Positions 52,193 to 60,168 of a stretch of DNA of 64,000 nt are shown in pieces. The notes under the pieces are model-generated. The model searched no databases. It saw only the letters and a program-made list of their open reading frames with translations, and was not told the DNA's origin. The stretch comes from JACDBZ01 sp036262075. Lineage in GTDB: Bacteria > Chloroflexota > Limnocylindria > QHBO01. Within the stretch, counting starts at the first letter, position 1. Every line of letters begins with the position of its first letter. The stretch is taken from assembly GCA_036262075.1 (NCBI GenBank), contig DATAJO010000032.1, forward strand, positions 46,844 through 110,843, given 5' to 3'. A program made the translations under genes and the position numbers.

Positions 52193-54382
52193 ATGACGAA
52201 CGAACCGATGCTGCCCTCAGCTTCGCGAGAACCGACGACCAGGGCCCCCCGCGGGCAGATCCTCGTCCTGTTCGCGATGCTCCTCACCATTCTCATCGGC
52301 TTCTCGGCCGTGGTGGTGGACGTGGCGTGGATCTGGACGAACCAGCTGCGCGTTCAGCGCGCCGCCGATGCGGCGGCGCTGGCCGGCGTCGTGCACCTGC
52401 CCGGCCAGGTCTCGCTCGCCCGCGCCGATGCGCTGGCCGAGTCGCGCAAGAACGGCTACCGCAACGGGGTCGAGGGCGTCGTCGTCACGCCGCAGCAGGA
52501 CCCGGACAACCCGCGACGGATGCTCGTCACCGTCCAGGCTCCGGTGCACACGTTCTTCATGGGCCTGTTCGGCTGGGACGAGGTCACGGTCACGCGGACG
52601 GCGCGCGCCGACTTCGTCCTCCCCGTGCCGATGGGGTCGCCGCTCAACTACTACGGCGTCGGCGACTACCGGGTCGTGGTGCCGGGTGCGACCGGCAGCA
52701 CGAGCGCATTCACCCCGACGGCGCTCACCAACGGCTCCGGCCAGCCGAATGCCTGGGACCAGAACGCGGTGAGCCGGGTGAGCAGCGACCAGGCGAATCC
52801 GACGAGCTCGCAGTACGCGCACGACAACGACGGCGACGAGCAGGGCTATCGCGGCTTCGGCATCACGGGCGTGCCGACCGGATCCACGATCACGGGCATC
52901 ACCGTGCGCGTCGACGTCCAGGGTTCGGACAGCTCGGGGTGCGAGATCGGGGTGGCCCTGTCGTGGAACAACGGCAGCAGCTGGACGACCCAGGAGACGG
53001 CCCCCCTCACCGGCTCGTGGCAGCTGCGGACCATCGGGGGAACGTCCGAGACGTGGGGCCGGTCCTGGACCACCACCGAGCTGGCGAGCCTGGCGGTGCG
53101 GGTGAGCGATGAGGACCCCGGAGGTCAGTGTGACAACGGAAACCAGACCCGCCTCGACTACCTCACCGTCACGGTCCACTACGCCACGGAGGCAACCGTC
53201 CAGACCAGCCAGGTGACGGGGCCGAGCGGCGCGCCGCTCTGCGGCGCCGCGAACTGCTCACAGGGGTTCTGGGGTGCGATCGAGGGCCAGGGCAGCAACC
53301 GCTCGACCGGCGACGCGTACGCCACCGGCTACAACGGCTCGCCGACCCGCAACGACGACTACGAGCCGGGCGGGTACGACTACACCATCGAGGTGCCGTC
53401 GGGGGGATCGGTGTACATCTTCGATCCGACGTTCTGCGCGATGGGCAACAGCACGAACGGATCAGGCCATCTCGGGTCGGGGGACCATTGGCTCGGCGCG
53501 GCGACGTCCGTGTCGACCTACTTCCTGCTGTGGGACACGAACGGCACGCCGCTTCGCGGCGACGACAGCCTCGTCACGTCATCGGGCTCGCTCTTCGCCG
53601 ACGAGTACCAGGCCGATCTCACATCGCTCATGCCGGGATCGAACGGCTTCAGCGACGGCACCGAGCCGACGAACCCCGCGAACTGCGCGGCCGGCGCGAT
53701 CAGCAACCCCGGCATCGGCGGCTACTACCACAATCGGTGGTGGCAGCTGGCGAGCGGGCTGGGCGCCGGTGACTATCGGCTCCAGGTCACGACGACCGAT
53801 CCCTCGAACCCGAACCGAAACTGGGACGAGACGTTCGAGAACATGTGGTCGATCCTCGTCGAGGGCAGCGGCGACCCGCGCATCTACGGCTCGGGACGGA
53901 TGGTGTCGTACGCGAACGTCGAGGCCGGCCAGCAGACGTTCTACCTGGCCCAGATCGATCGGCAGCAGGGTGCCGGCAAGACGGTCGAGATCCGGCTGTT
54001 CGACCCCGGCGACGTCGGGCAGAAGGCCTGGATGCAGATTCTCAGCCCCGACGGGAACTCGTACGACCCGGTCACGTTCAGCTACAGCGCCGATAACGGC
54101 CGCTCCGGCGCGAACGTGACCTGCATCCAGACCTACGGCGGCAGCGGCCCGTCGGCACCCGCCGGCTGTCCGAACGAGACGAGCGGCGGGACGTTCTACC
54201 AGAACTCGTGGATCACGATCCACGTGCCGCTCGACGCTTCGTATGGGTCGAGTGGCCTGACGCCGCCGGGCGAGGTCGACGAGGGCTGGTGGAAGATCCG
54301 CTACACGGTGAACAGCGGCAACGACACGACGACGTGGGAAGTCAGCATCCGCGGAAACCCGGTGCGGCTCGTCGTCCCCTGA
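52193..54382 (+). CDS. TadG-like secreted protein
   Basis: 729 residues. The N-terminal GQILVLFAMLLTILIGFSAVVVDVAWIW is followed by RVQRAADAAALAGV, the TadG/pilus-assembly signature. The long extracellular region is beta-rich and Ser/Gly/Asn/Thr-rich, with no recognised catalytic motif. Three cysteine-containing segments are visible (APLCGAANCSQ, DPTFCAMGN, VTCIQTYGG). It forms one operon with the two TadE genes. A von Willebrand domain, common in TadG, is not evident. Confidence 0.78.
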   Translation: MTNEPMLPSASREPTTRAPRGQILVLFAMLLTILIGFSAVVVDVAWIWTNQLRVQRAADAAALAGVVHLPGQVSLARADALAESRKNGYRNGVEGVVVTPQQDPDNPRRMLVTVQAPVHTFFMGLFGWDEVTVTRTARADFVLPVPMGSPLNYYGVGDYRVVVPGATGSTSAFTPTALTNGSGQPNAWDQNAVSRVSSDQANPTSSQYAHDNDGDEQGYRGFGITGVPTGSTITGITVRVDVQGSDSSGCEIGVALSWNNGSSWTTQETAPLTGSWQLRTIGGTSETWGRSWTTTELASLAVRVSDEDPGGQCDNGNQTRLDYLTVTVHYATEATVQTSQVTGPSGAPLCGAANCSQGFWGAIEGQGSNRSTGDAYATGYNGSPTRNDDYEPGGYDYTIEVPSGGSVYIFDPTFCAMGNSTNGSGHLGSGDHWLGAATSVSTYFLLWDTNGTPLRGDDSLVTSSGSLFADEYQADLTSLMPGSNGFSDGTEPTNPANCAAGAISNPGIGGYYHNRWWQLASGLGAGDYRLQVTTTDPSNPNRNWDETFENMWSILVEGSGDPRIYGSGRMVSYANVEAGQQTFYLAQIDRQQGAGKTVEIRLFDPGDVGQKAWMQILSPDGNSYDPVTFSYSADNGRSGANVTCIQTYGGSGPSAPAGCPNETSGGTFYQNSWITIHVPLDASYGSSGLTPPGEVDEGWWKIRYTVNSGNDTTTWEVSIRGNPVRLVVP

Positions 54383-54437
54383 CGTCTGTCATGCGTGGCA
54401 ACGGGATGACCCAGCCGCACTCGCTGCTCGAATCGAC

Positions 54438-55532
54438 CTAGGGTTTCGTCCCCTTGCCGTTGTTCCGGCCCTGACCCTGGCCCTGGTTGCCCGGGTTGCC
54501 CTCGTTGCCCTGCCCCTGCCCCTGTCCCTGGTTGCCCTGGTTGCCGCTGCCGTTGCCGTTGCCCGGGTTGCCCTGTCCCTGGTTGCCCTGGTTGCCGCTG
54601 CCGTTGCCGTTGCCCGGGTTGCCCTGGCCCTGGTTCCCCTGGTTCCCCTGGTTGCCCTGGTTGCTGTTGCTGCCGCCGCTGCCGTTGCCGTTGCCTTGGT
54701 TGCTGCTGCCGTTACCCTGGCCATGGTTCGAGTTGCCCGTCCCGGACTCGCCCGACGGCTCTCCCTTGCCAGGCTTCTCGTCCCCGGAGGGGGTCTCCGA
54801 GCTTGCCGGCGCCGGCGTGGTCGTTGGCGTGACCGGCCTCTCGCCGCCGTCGCCCGAACCTCCGCCGGCGGCATCGCGCTTCGCGAGCTGCTGCGCCATG
54901 ATCTGGAAGGTCTGGAGGTGCCCCTGCTCGGATGCGGGCGCGGCGGAGCGTGCGTCGTCGATTGCCGCCAGCATCGCGCCGGTGGCGCCACCGAGCGTCG
55001 CGCCGCGCGCCAGGATGCTGCCCCCCGTGGCGGTGATCTCGGCACACAGGCCACGCACCGACGGCCAATCCCCCGCCGCGGCCTCCAGCCGCAGCTCTTC
55101 GATCCGCTCGCCGAGCAGAGCGAGCTCGACCTCGTCCCGCCGGTCGGTCGAGGCCATCGCCAGCTCCACCTGCTCGACGGCGCGCTTCAGGCCATAGAGG
55201 GGATCCCCGGGCAGCGAGCCCTCCGATGCCGCGACGGCGCCTGCCGCACCCGACACCGTCATGAGCGCGACCGACCCAGCCACGGCGAGCCGCCCGAGGC
55301 GCGAGCGGCGCGCGCGCCCGGGTTCCGCCGGTAGGGCATCGGCCAGCTGGGCGTGGAACTGGGCCAGGACGCGGGCGCGCAGCGCATCGGCGAACTCGGG
55401 ACGCGCCGACAGGCTGTCGGGCAGCGGCTCGAGGCGCTCGAGGATGCGGTCGACGGCGGCCGCATCGGCCACACGGTCGTCGATCGGGGTGGGGCGCCGG
55501 ACGGGCAGCCGGTCGCGGGGTCCCTGCTTCAT
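54438..55532 (-). CDS. DUF5667-type membrane anti-sigma factor with GNQ-rich tail
   Basis: 364 residues. A cytoplasmic N-terminus of about 70 residues, the likely sigma-binding part, precedes one membrane helix (LAVAGSVALMTVSGAAGAVAAS). A DUF5667 domain starts SEGSLPGDPLYGLKRAVEQ. The C-terminus is a Gly/Asn/Gln low-complexity tail of about 110 residues with two identical 17-residue units. It shares an ATGA overlap with the sigma gene upstream, which strongly supports a sigma/anti-sigma pair. The tail would lie outside the membrane. Confidence 0.82.
   Translation of the reverse strand: MKQGPRDRLPVRRPTPIDDRVADAAAVDRILERLEPLPDSLSARPEFADALRARVLAQFHAQLADALPAEPGRARRSRLGRLAVAGSVALMTVSGAAGAVAASEGSLPGDPLYGLKRAVEQVELAMASTDRRDEVELALLGERIEELRLEAAAGDWPSVRGLCAEITATGGSILARGATLGGATGAMLAAIDDARSAAPASEQGHLQTFQIMAQQLAKRDAAGGGSGDGGERPVTPTTTPAPASSETPSGDEKPGKGEPSGESGTGNSNHGQGNGSSNQGNGNGSGGSNSNQGNQGNQGNQGQGNPGNGNGSGNQGNQGQGNPGNGNGSGNQGNQGQGQGQGNEGNPGNQGQGQGRNNGKGTKP
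54531..54632 (-). repeat. Duplicated 51-bp unit in the GNQ tail of the anti-sigma gene
   Basis: Two adjacent near-identical 51-base units encode GNPGNGNGSGNQGNQGQ each, within a larger region of 6- to 9-base GGN-type repeats. Confidence 0.7.
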
Positions 55533-56143
55533 CGGTCCTGTCGTGTGCGTATGTGGCGTCGTATCGCGGACAGCGCGCGGAACGTCAAGCCTCTAATAGT
55601 CCCGGCCTGCCGCCCCATGACCCGCGCCGCCTCCTCGGCGGACATCCCCGCTCCGTACCGCAGTGCCAGCGCGTGCCGCTGGTCGGGCGTCAGCTGGGCG
55701 AAGGCCGCGGCGACCTCCTGGCGTTCGACGCCGGCGATGACCAGCTCCTCCGGCAGCGGCGGAAGATCGGCCTCCCGCTGTTCCAGCGCAGCGGCGCGGC
55801 GACGACGACGCTCCTGGTCGAGGACGACGGCGCGCGCCAGCCGGAAGACCTGGGTGGCGAACGGCGTCGCGCCGCGACGGTAGGTCGGCATGGTCACGAT
55901 GAGCCGCTCGAAGATGAGCTGGCAGGCGTCCTCGGCATCCTCGCGCGTCGGCACCTGGACGGCCACGTACCGATACACCGCGGGCAGAAAGGCGTTGAAC
56001 AGCTCCTCGAAGGCCTCGCTGTCGCCGGCAGCGGCGGCCTCCGCGCGCTCATCGACCCACGGCTCCTCGCGGAACTCGGCATGGACGCCGATCTCCCTCA
56101 GGTCGACCCCGGGGACGGCGAGGCGGAACCTTCGGGCATTCAT
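55529..56143 (-). CDS. ECF-type RNA polymerase sigma factor
   Basis: 204 residues. Region 2 contains AFEELFNAFLPAVYRYV and EDAEDACQLIFERLIVTM; region 4 contains ALRYGAGMSAEEAARVMGR, the helix-turn-helix that reads the -35 box. A 35-residue N-terminal extension precedes region 2. It is coupled by ATGA to the anti-sigma gene. Targets may include the facing TadE/TadG genes or its own promoter. A TAGACT box lies about 46 bases upstream of the start. Confidence 0.9.
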   Translation of the reverse strand: MNARRFRLAVPGVDLREIGVHAEFREEPWVDERAEAAAAGDSEAFEELFNAFLPAVYRYVAVQVPTREDAEDACQLIFERLIVTMPTYRRGATPFATQVFRLARAVVLDQERRRRRAAALEQREADLPPLPEELVIAGVERQEVAAAFAQLTPDQRHALALRYGAGMSAEEAARVMGRQAGTIRGLTFRALSAIRRHIRTRQDR

Positions 56144-56188
56144 GCGTTCGCGCGAGGCACCAGCTACTCGTCTCGGTTCGTTCGCCGG

Positions 56189-56194
56189 AGTCTA
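56189..56194 (-). promoter_or_regulatory. -10-like TAGACT of the sigma/anti-sigma operon
   Basis: On the minus strand TAGACT is 45 bases upstream of the ATG. This is the same hexamer as in the leaderless promoters but with a leader here. Confidence 0.35.
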
Positions 56195-56295
56195 CCGAAT
56201 CGCCAGTTGGTCGACACCATCCGGTGAGGGCCGGCGACGTGCTCCGGGCGCCGGTGAAGGCCATACTGATCTCCCGCACAGCCAAGGAGACCCTC

Positions 56296-56745
56296 GTGGC
56301 CAACCTCGTCGTCCACTTCGAGATCCATGCGTCGGATCCGCAGCGGCTGATCGACTTCTATTCGCAGCTCCTGGGCTGGGAGTTCCAGCTGTATGGGGAC
56401 GAGAGCCAGCCATACTGGGTCATCAACACCGGCGAGGGGTCCATCGGCAATGCGAACGCCCAGGCCGGGCTCGGGATCAACGGTGGCCTGACGCCGCGCC
56501 AGGGTCCCCCGCCGGAGGTCGGCGCCCCCGTCAACGGCTGCAACATCGTCATCGGCGTCGAGGACGTCGACGCACTGATGCGGCGTGCCGTCGAGCTGGG
56601 CGGAACCGAGGCGCTGCCCGCGACCGATTGGCCGGGGATCGGCCGTGGCGGCTACCTCCTCGATCCCGACAACAACGTCTTCGGGCTGATCTCGCCGGTC
56701 CTGTCCGACGGCACGGTCGCCATGGGCGGCGGATCCGACGGCTGA
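56296..56745 (+). CDS. VOC family protein (glyoxalase-like)
   Basis: 149 residues. The VOC modules are ANLVVHFEIHASDPQRLIDF...LLGWEFQLYG and GGYLLDPDNNVFGLISPV. The GTG start is chosen because AAGGAG lies 8 bases upstream; an ATG 72 bases earlier would add a poorly conserved extension. The conserved H and late D/N fit a metal-bound active site, substrate unknown. It is divergent from the sigma-factor gene and ends just before the tRNA. Confidence 0.83.
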   Translation: MANLVVHFEIHASDPQRLIDFYSQLLGWEFQLYGDESQPYWVINTGEGSIGNANAQAGLGINGGLTPRQGPPPEVGAPVNGCNIVIGVEDVDALMRRAVELGGTEALPATDWPGIGRGGYLLDPDNNVFGLISPVLSDGTVAMGGGSDG

Positions 56746-56761
56746 GGCCCCGCGGAGGGAA

Positions 56762-56838
56762 TGGCGCGCCCGGAGGGATTCGAACCCCCGACCTGCTGAT
56801 CCGAAGTCAGCTGCTCTGATCCGCTGAGCTACGGGCGC
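56762..56838 (-). tRNA. tRNA-Arg (anticodon UCG)
   Basis: A full cloverleaf on the minus strand: 7-bp acceptor stem GCGCCCG/CGGGCGC, D arm GCTC...GAGC, anticodon arm GCTGA-CTTCGGA-TCAGC with anticodon TCG, and T arm with TTCGAAT loop. Discriminator G is followed by an encoded CCA. It reads CGA and, with wobble, other CGN codons. No other tRNA is in the window. Confidence 0.93.
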
Positions 56839-56848
56839 ACGCCTCGCA

Positions 56849-56854
56849 ATGGTA
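56849..56854 (-). promoter_or_regulatory. Possible -10 TACCAT of tRNA-Arg
   Basis: On the minus strand TACCAT lies 10 bases before the mature tRNA 5' end. No clear -35 box. Confidence 0.3.
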
Positions 56855-56909
56855 ACGGAAGCACGCCGGTGATCGGGCTGGCCCGTCCAGGCTCGATGGG
56901 TGGCGCCGC

Positions 56910-57332
56910 TTAGCCGGACTCGGCGGCGCGCTTCATCCCCTCGGCTTCGATCCCCATGTAGCGGTTGATGAGGCCGCGGTACATCAGGCCGCCGATCGGG
57001 GCGAAGAGGCCGGTCAGGTCGATCGTCAGCGTCAGGCGCGAACGAGCGCCGTCGAGCGGCTCGATTCGGTGCCCGGCGAGGTTCGTCACGCCGCCCGACT
57101 GCTGCCGCCATTCGAACCAGGTCGGTGCCTGCCAGGCCGTCACCTCCCACTCGGCCTCGGGGAGCTTCGGCTGCTTCAGTCGGAAGCGGCTGCCGACGCC
57201 GGTCGGCGGCGGCGTGAGGCGCTCGACCTCGTCGACGGTCTCGATCCGCTCGGGCCAGCGCTCGATGTCGGCGACCATCTCCCACACCCGTTCCGCGGGC
57301 GCCGCGATGTCGATGGAACGCTCGAAATGCAT
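56910..57332 (-). CDS. SRPBCC (polyketide cyclase/START-like) protein
   Basis: 140 residues. N-terminal FERSIDIAAPAERVWEMVADIERWPERI and C-terminal DLTGLFAPIGGLMYRGLINRYMGIEAEGMKR are typical of SRPBCC ligand-binding folds. It binds a hydrophobic ligand in a cavity; no catalytic residue can be assigned. A paralogue sits in the ketosynthase cluster at 60 kb. Confidence 0.82.
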   Translation of the reverse strand: MHFERSIDIAAPAERVWEMVADIERWPERIETVDEVERLTPPPTGVGSRFRLKQPKLPEAEWEVTAWQAPTWFEWRQQSGGVTNLAGHRIEPLDGARSRLTLTIDLTGLFAPIGGLMYRGLINRYMGIEAEGMKRAAESG

Positions 57333-57406
57333 GGCGCGGTCACCTCATCGGCTCACGAGTTCAGCCCAGCCGACGATACCGCACTGGTGCGTGCCGGCTC
57401 GAATCG

Positions 57407-57565
57407 TCAGCTGCCGGAACCGAGCATGAAGCCGATCGCCAGCAGGTTGGCGCCGACGAACAGCAGGACCGCCGCGACGAGGGCAACGAGGCCGATGAGC
57501 TCCACGCGCGCAGCATCGGCCTCGACCAGGCGGCCGACGATGGGCCGATCGTCATGGGTGCCCAC
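57407..57565 (-). CDS. Small single-helix membrane protein
   Basis: 52 residues from a GTG. A polar N-terminus (GTHDDRPIVGRLVEADAARV) is followed by one helix (ELIGLVALVAAVLLFVGANL) and a short tail. No ribosome site is evident, and the frame is open upstream, so the start is uncertain. A second frame over the same DNA encodes a Cys-containing N-terminal peptide that then becomes Ser/Arg-rich, so a frameshifted longer gene is possible. Confidence 0.4.
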   Translation of the reverse strand: MGTHDDRPIVGRLVEADAARVELIGLVALVAAVLLFVGANLLAIGFMLGSGS

Positions 57566-57685
57566 GCGAGCCGATGTGGTCGGGTTCCGAAGGAGATGTC
57601 CATGGCGGTCTCGTAGTCGCGGCGCGTGATCTCGTAGCAGTCGCAGGCGGCCATGGCGACCGCGGGCTGAAGGTTGCGACCGGCC

Positions 57686-58297
57686 TCAGGGAGTCGCGCT
57701 CGGCTCGGCCGTGAGCCCGGCGATCCGGGTGAGGAGGTCGCGCAGCGCGCGGCGCGAGACCTCCGAGTCGGGGCAGAACCGCCGCTCGCCGCAACCGCCC
57801 GAGAAGCCCGCGGCCGCCACCGCGTTGATCTCGGCCTCGAAGGGGTTGCCGTTGTCGTCGTCGAACGCGTCGTCGCCGCCCGGCTCGATGTCGAAGGCGC
57901 GCACCAGGATCGCGGCGAGCTGCGCGCGGGTCGCGCCGCTCTCCGGACAGAAGGCCCGGTCGTTGCAGCCGCCGATGAGCCCGGCCGCCGCGAGCCGGTT
58001 GATGGCCGCCTCCTGATCGAGGCCATCGTCGTCGTCGAAGGCGTCGTCGGTGGCCTCGGGCGGTCGGAGCGCGATGTCGAGCGCCCCCGCCAGCTCCGCG
58101 CGGCTCGCGGGCGTCGCGCAGGCCTCATCGGTCGAGCAGTCGAGGCCGAAATTCGGGTCCGGAGTCGGGCTCGGGACGAGGGACTCGGTCGCGTTGCCGC
58201 TGTCGCCGAGCTGGCTGAAGGCGATCGCCACGCCGATGACCCACAGGCCGAAGATCGCCACGAGGGCGCCGCCGCCTCCCGACCCCTGTCCGCTCAA
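57686..58297 (-). CDS. SLH-like repeat protein, membrane-anchored
   Basis: 203 residues from TTG, with GGAGGGG 6 bases before it. A membrane helix (GALVAIFGLWVIGVAIAFSQL) anchors it. Two full repeats, FDDDDGLDQEAAINRLAAAG...CNDRAFCPES and FDDDNGNPFEAEINAVAAAG...CGERRFCPDS, and one degenerate N-terminal copy follow. The acidic loop DDDDG resembles Ca-binding SLH-type repeats, and each repeat has a Cys pair 6 residues apart. It is probably external and cell-wall associated. Confidence 0.78.
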   Translation of the reverse strand: MSGQGSGGGGALVAIFGLWVIGVAIAFSQLGDSGNATESLVPSPTPDPNFGLDCSTDEACATPASRAELAGALDIALRPPEATDDAFDDDDGLDQEAAINRLAAAGLIGGCNDRAFCPESGATRAQLAAILVRAFDIEPGGDDAFDDDNGNPFEAEINAVAAAGFSGGCGERRFCPDSEVSRRALRDLLTRIAGLTAEPSATP

Positions 58298-58471
58298 TGC
58301 GCCCCTCCGGTGCGTCGATGCTCATGGTGTGCGGGCCGGAAATCGGGTTGAGGAGACCGTTGGGCCGGCCGAGCCCCATGATGATGCACGAGCCCGGCAA
58401 GCGTCGGTGCGACCTCGCGGCAGTCGGATCGGGTCCGGCCAGGTTCCGGCCAGCCTCCGGTCAGGTTTCGG

Positions 58472-59725
58472 TCAGGTGCCGCGGCCGATGACGAGCGCGG
58501 CGTTCAGGCCGCCGAACCCGAACGACGTCGACAGCGCAAGCCCAGGAGTGGCCGGCGTGGCGTCGCGCAGGACGTTGAGGTCGACCTCCGGGTCGGGCGT
58601 CTCGAGGTTGCACGTCCCCGGCAGCAGGCCGTTGCAGAGCGCCATGACGGTGATCGCCGCCTCGATCGCGCCGCTCGCGCCGAGCGCGTGGCCGTACAGG
58701 CCCTTCGTGCCCGACACCGGGACCTCCCGCGCGTGGCGCGCGCCCAACGCCAGGTGGATCGCGCGCGCCTCGGCGACCTCGTTGAGCGGCGTGGACGAGG
58801 CATGTGCGTTGACGTAGCCGATGGCGCCGGCGGCGACGCCGGCGTCGGCGAGGGCCGTGGTGATGGCTGCTGCCGCGGCCTCGCCCGACGGAAGCGGCGC
58901 GGTGAGGTGGTGCGCGTCGGTCGAGGCGCCGAAGCCGAGGATCTCGCCGAGGATCGGTGCGCCGCGACGCTCGGCGGCGTCCCACGCCTCGAGGACGAGC
59001 ATCGCGGCCCCCTCCCCCATCACGAAGCCGTCGCGGCCGACGTCGAACGGCCGCGAGGCGGTGGCCGGGTCGTCGTTGCGGCGCGACAGGACGCGGATCA
59101 TGGCGAAGGCGCCGAACGTGAGCGGCGCGAGGGGCGCCTCGGCACCGCCCGCCAGCGCGGCGTCGACGACCCCGTCACGCACCGCCTGGAACGCCTGCCC
59201 GATGGCCACGGCACCCGAGGCGCACGAGTTCGCGTTGCCGATCGCCGGGCCACGCATGCCAAGGTCGATGGCCACGTTGCTCGCCGCCGCGCCGCCGAAC
59301 ACGGCCGTCGCCAGCGTCGGCGATACGCCGTGGACGCCGCGCTCGACGTACGCGGCGTGCTGCTCCTCGCCGAACGCCACGCCACCGAGCGCCGAGCCGA
59401 TCCACACACCCGTGCGCTCGGGCGCGGGCCGATGGCCGTCCTCCAGGCCGGCGTGCTCGACCGCCATCCGGGCGCTCGCCACGGCCAGGGCGCTGAATCG
59501 ATCGAGCCGCCGGGCGCGCCGCGCGTCGAAATGGTCGGCCGGGCGGAAGTCGTCGATCGCCGCGGCGATGCGCGACGGGAACGGGCTCGCGTCGAACCGG
59601 TCGATGGCCCGCACCGCCGATCGGTTGGCGAGGACGCCGGCCCACACGCCGTCGGCGCCGTGGCCGATCGGCGTCACGGCCCCGATCCCGGTGACCGCCA
59701 CGCGGCGCGGGGCGTGCCCGGTCAT
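58472..59725 (-). CDS. Beta-ketoacyl-ACP synthase (KAS II/FabF-like ketosynthase)
   Basis: 417-residue thiolase-fold condensing enzyme. The Cys-His-His triad is complete: C168 (NANSCASG), H308 (NAHASSTPLNE) and H346 (KGLYGHALGASG). It extends an acyl-ACP with malonyl-ACP. It is the last gene of a four-gene set with overlapping starts (ATGA with the SRPBCC gene) after a methyltransferase and an FAD oxidoreductase, so a specialised lipid or polyketide role is more likely than housekeeping FabF. No ACP gene is in the window. Confidence 0.88.
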   Translation of the reverse strand: MTGHAPRRVAVTGIGAVTPIGHGADGVWAGVLANRSAVRAIDRFDASPFPSRIAAAIDDFRPADHFDARRARRLDRFSALAVASARMAVEHAGLEDGHRPAPERTGVWIGSALGGVAFGEEQHAAYVERGVHGVSPTLATAVFGGAAASNVAIDLGMRGPAIGNANSCASGAVAIGQAFQAVRDGVVDAALAGGAEAPLAPLTFGAFAMIRVLSRRNDDPATASRPFDVGRDGFVMGEGAAMLVLEAWDAAERRGAPILGEILGFGASTDAHHLTAPLPSGEAAAAAITTALADAGVAAGAIGYVNAHASSTPLNEVAEARAIHLALGARHAREVPVSGTKGLYGHALGASGAIEAAITVMALCNGLLPGTCNLETPDPEVDLNVLRDATPATPGLALSTSFGFGGLNAALVIGRGT

Positions 59726-60168
59726 CGGCCTGCCTCGGCGATCGCCTTGATCGTGCGCAGCGTGCGCCGAGCGATCGGCTCGATGAACTGCGGGCCGATG
59801 ACCGCATCGGCCGCGAAGCCGCCGATGACCGGCCAGCCGAGGCGGAGCTCGTGGTGGATGCGCACGTCGATCGATCCGTCGTCGAGCGGGGTGAGGATCC
59901 AGGCCACCTCCATCCCGCGCGTCACGCCGCCGGTGTGGGTGAACTCGATCCGCCGCTCCTCGGGCCGTGGCACCTGGACCGCCTCCCACGCCACCGGGAT
60001 CGGCCCGCGGCGGGCGCCCATCGCGAACCGGCGGCGGCCGTCGGGATCCGCGACCGGGCGCACGTAGCGGTAGTGCGGCAGCCGCTCGGGCCAGCGCTCG
60101 ATCTCGGCGCCGAGGGCGAAGACGCGGTCGAGCGGCGCGCGGATGACGATCCCGATCTCGCTCTTCAT
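59722..60168 (-). CDS. SRPBCC protein in the ketosynthase cluster
   Basis: 148 residues. SEIGIVIRAPLDRVFALGAEIERWPERL and the C-terminal helix GPQFIEPIARRTLRTIKAIAE match SRPBCC/polyketide cyclase folds. The central WILTPLDDGSIDVRIHHELRL strand set is present. By position it could cyclise or carry the product of the ketosynthase, but no catalytic residue is identifiable. It overlaps both neighbours by 4 bases. Confidence 0.8.
   Translation of the reverse strand: MKSEIGIVIRAPLDRVFALGAEIERWPERLPHYRYVRPVADPDGRRRFAMGARRGPIPVAWEAVQVPRPEERRIEFTHTGGVTRGMEVAWILTPLDDGSIDVRIHHELRLGWPVIGGFAADAVIGPQFIEPIARRTLRTIKAIAEAGR

Noticed and set aside
54383..54437. Terminator between the TadG-like and anti-sigma genes
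   Set aside because: No stem-loop followed by a T-run is visible in this short convergent gap.
54487..55197. Plus-strand frame of LPLPLPWLPW-type repeats
   Set aside because: Antisense shadow of the GNQ-rich anti-sigma tail.
56762..56838. tRNA as an integration (att) site
   Set aside because: No integrase, phage gene or repeated tRNA 3' end occurs nearby.
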